Assembly (NCBI RefSeq): GCF_016405855.1
Contig: NZ_JAEFCA010000007.1
Span: 124,001 to 188,000 of the forward strand
Length of the DNA: 64,000 nucleotides
From: Flavobacterium sp. IB48
GTDB lineage: Bacteria > Bacteroidota > Bacteroidia > Flavobacteriales > Flavobacteriaceae
Reading direction: 5' to 3'
The notes under the pieces are model-generated. The model had not been told where the DNA came from and searched no databases. It saw only the letters and a program-made list of their open reading frames with translations. The position numbers and the translations under genes were made by a program. Position 1 is the stretch's first letter; each line of letters begins with the position of its first letter. Shown piece by piece: positions 63,552 through 64,000 of this stretch.

Positions 63552-64000
63552 TTATTTCAATTTCGTCAACGCTTTAGAATTTCTCAACAAAAACACATAT
63601 TGAAAATAATCCGCCGTAACAGCATCTTTAAGTGGCACAATATTTTCTCCAAAAGCTCTCGATTTTACTGTTATCAAATTTTGCGATTTCAAGTAAGGTG
63701 AATTTTTCGAGTTAAGTTTAAAAAGTGTGATTGATTCTGGTTTGCTCAATTCTTTTATATCATTAATTCCTTTTACAAGCATTAATGGTCCGTCGGCATT
63801 TATCCAATTAACTTTTTCATTTTCAGGAGTTGGAAACTGAGGATTTTTCGGAAGATACATTTCGCTATCAATGGTATAACTTACAAAGCTTATCACTTTT
63901 ACTCCCGAATCTTTTAATCCTGCAGCAAAAGTTGCTCTGCCCGATTCTGTTTTCTTTTGCAACGTATGAAAAAACCCAAAAAGTCCATAAAACTTTTCAT
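63552..64000 (-). CDS. Unknown protein, 5' end beyond the window
   Basis: The minus-strand frame is open from the window edge to the stop at 63552, about 148 residues; the TTG at 63962 is not the true start because coding continues upstream (EKFYGLFGFFHTLQKKTESG). Seen: GRATFAAGLKDSGVKVISFVSYTID, a middle with INADGPLMLVKGIND, and an end DYFQYVFLLRNSKALTKLK. No family recognised. Confidence 0.6.
   Translation of the reverse strand, partial: EKFYGLFGFFHTLQKKTESGRATFAAGLKDSGVKVISFVSYTIDSEMYLPKNPQFPTPENEKVNWINADGPLMLVKGINDIKELSKPESITLFKLNSKNSPYLKSQNLITVKSRAFGENIVPLKDAVTADYFQYVFLLRNSKALTKLK

Overview
The window is chromosomal DNA of a Flavobacterium-like member of the Bacteroidota. The evidence is a low G+C content, a SusC/SusD pair, promoters of the Bacteroidota type (TAnnTTTG at about -7, sometimes with TTG 17-20 bases upstream), lipoproteins with an Asp-rich surface-export signal after the lipobox Cys, an S46 dipeptidyl-peptidase, Mpl, MlaE/MlaF and several four-gene sets typical of Flavobacteriaceae. 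No plasmid, prophage, insertion sequence, CRISPR array or rRNA operon was seen.

Layout. 1-2.8 kb: end of a SusC-like receptor, SusD-like lipoprotein and a third lipoprotein, i.e. the tail of a nutrient-uptake locus. 2.9-18.8 kb: mostly housekeeping (rlmB, rhomboid protease, rarA, radC-yjjG, mpl, S46 peptidase, obg, CNNM transporter, adk, hpt). 18.9-27.2 kb: sorbosone-dehydrogenase-like lipoprotein, TonB-dependent receptor, purK-purE and an M3 peptidase. 27.3-34.9 kb is the most accessory stretch: two paralogous beta-rich proteins of unknown function, a small DxDGDG protein, a DUF1842-like protein, a CxxCH protein, a double-HTH AraC regulator whose reading frame is broken in an A8 tract, and two copies of a structured riboswitch-like leader in front of two of these genes. 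35-39.3 kb: GbsR/MarR-type regulator with a twin operator, a YqjF-like protein, two small paralogous membrane proteins, a TIGR01777 epimerase, an SRPBCC protein and a DUF1090 protein. 39.7-53.9 kb: UbiA-like protein, gcvP, KAS III-like enzyme, methyltransferase, glycosyltransferase, MlaE/MlaF, SprT-like protein, a four-helix-bundle gene bounded exactly by inverted repeats, SDR, M28 peptidase, acyl-CoA dehydrogenase, chalcone-isomerase-like protein. 54-59.4 kb: amino-acid dehydrogenase, TonB converging on ExbB/ExbD, folC. 59.4-59.9 kb: a tandem duplication of a complete tRNA-Val unit. 59.9-64 kb: NUDIX protein, small regulators and unknown proteins, ending in a gene cut by the window edge.

Three things stand out beyond gene content. 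First, the spacers carry many long inverted repeats of at least ten different sequence families. One of them, present twice, keeps a 48-base core nearly identical while its 19-20 bp stem has a different sequence in each copy yet stays fully paired, which marks a folded RNA or DNA element. Second, a 57-85 base element with conserved unpaired blocks and a covarying stem precedes two unrelated accessory genes. Third, seven genes have an exact TAnnTTTG box four bases before ATG, which predicts leaderless transcripts. How the 27-35 kb proteins work together is unknown; the shared leader and the nearby AraC regulator suggest they are controlled as a set.
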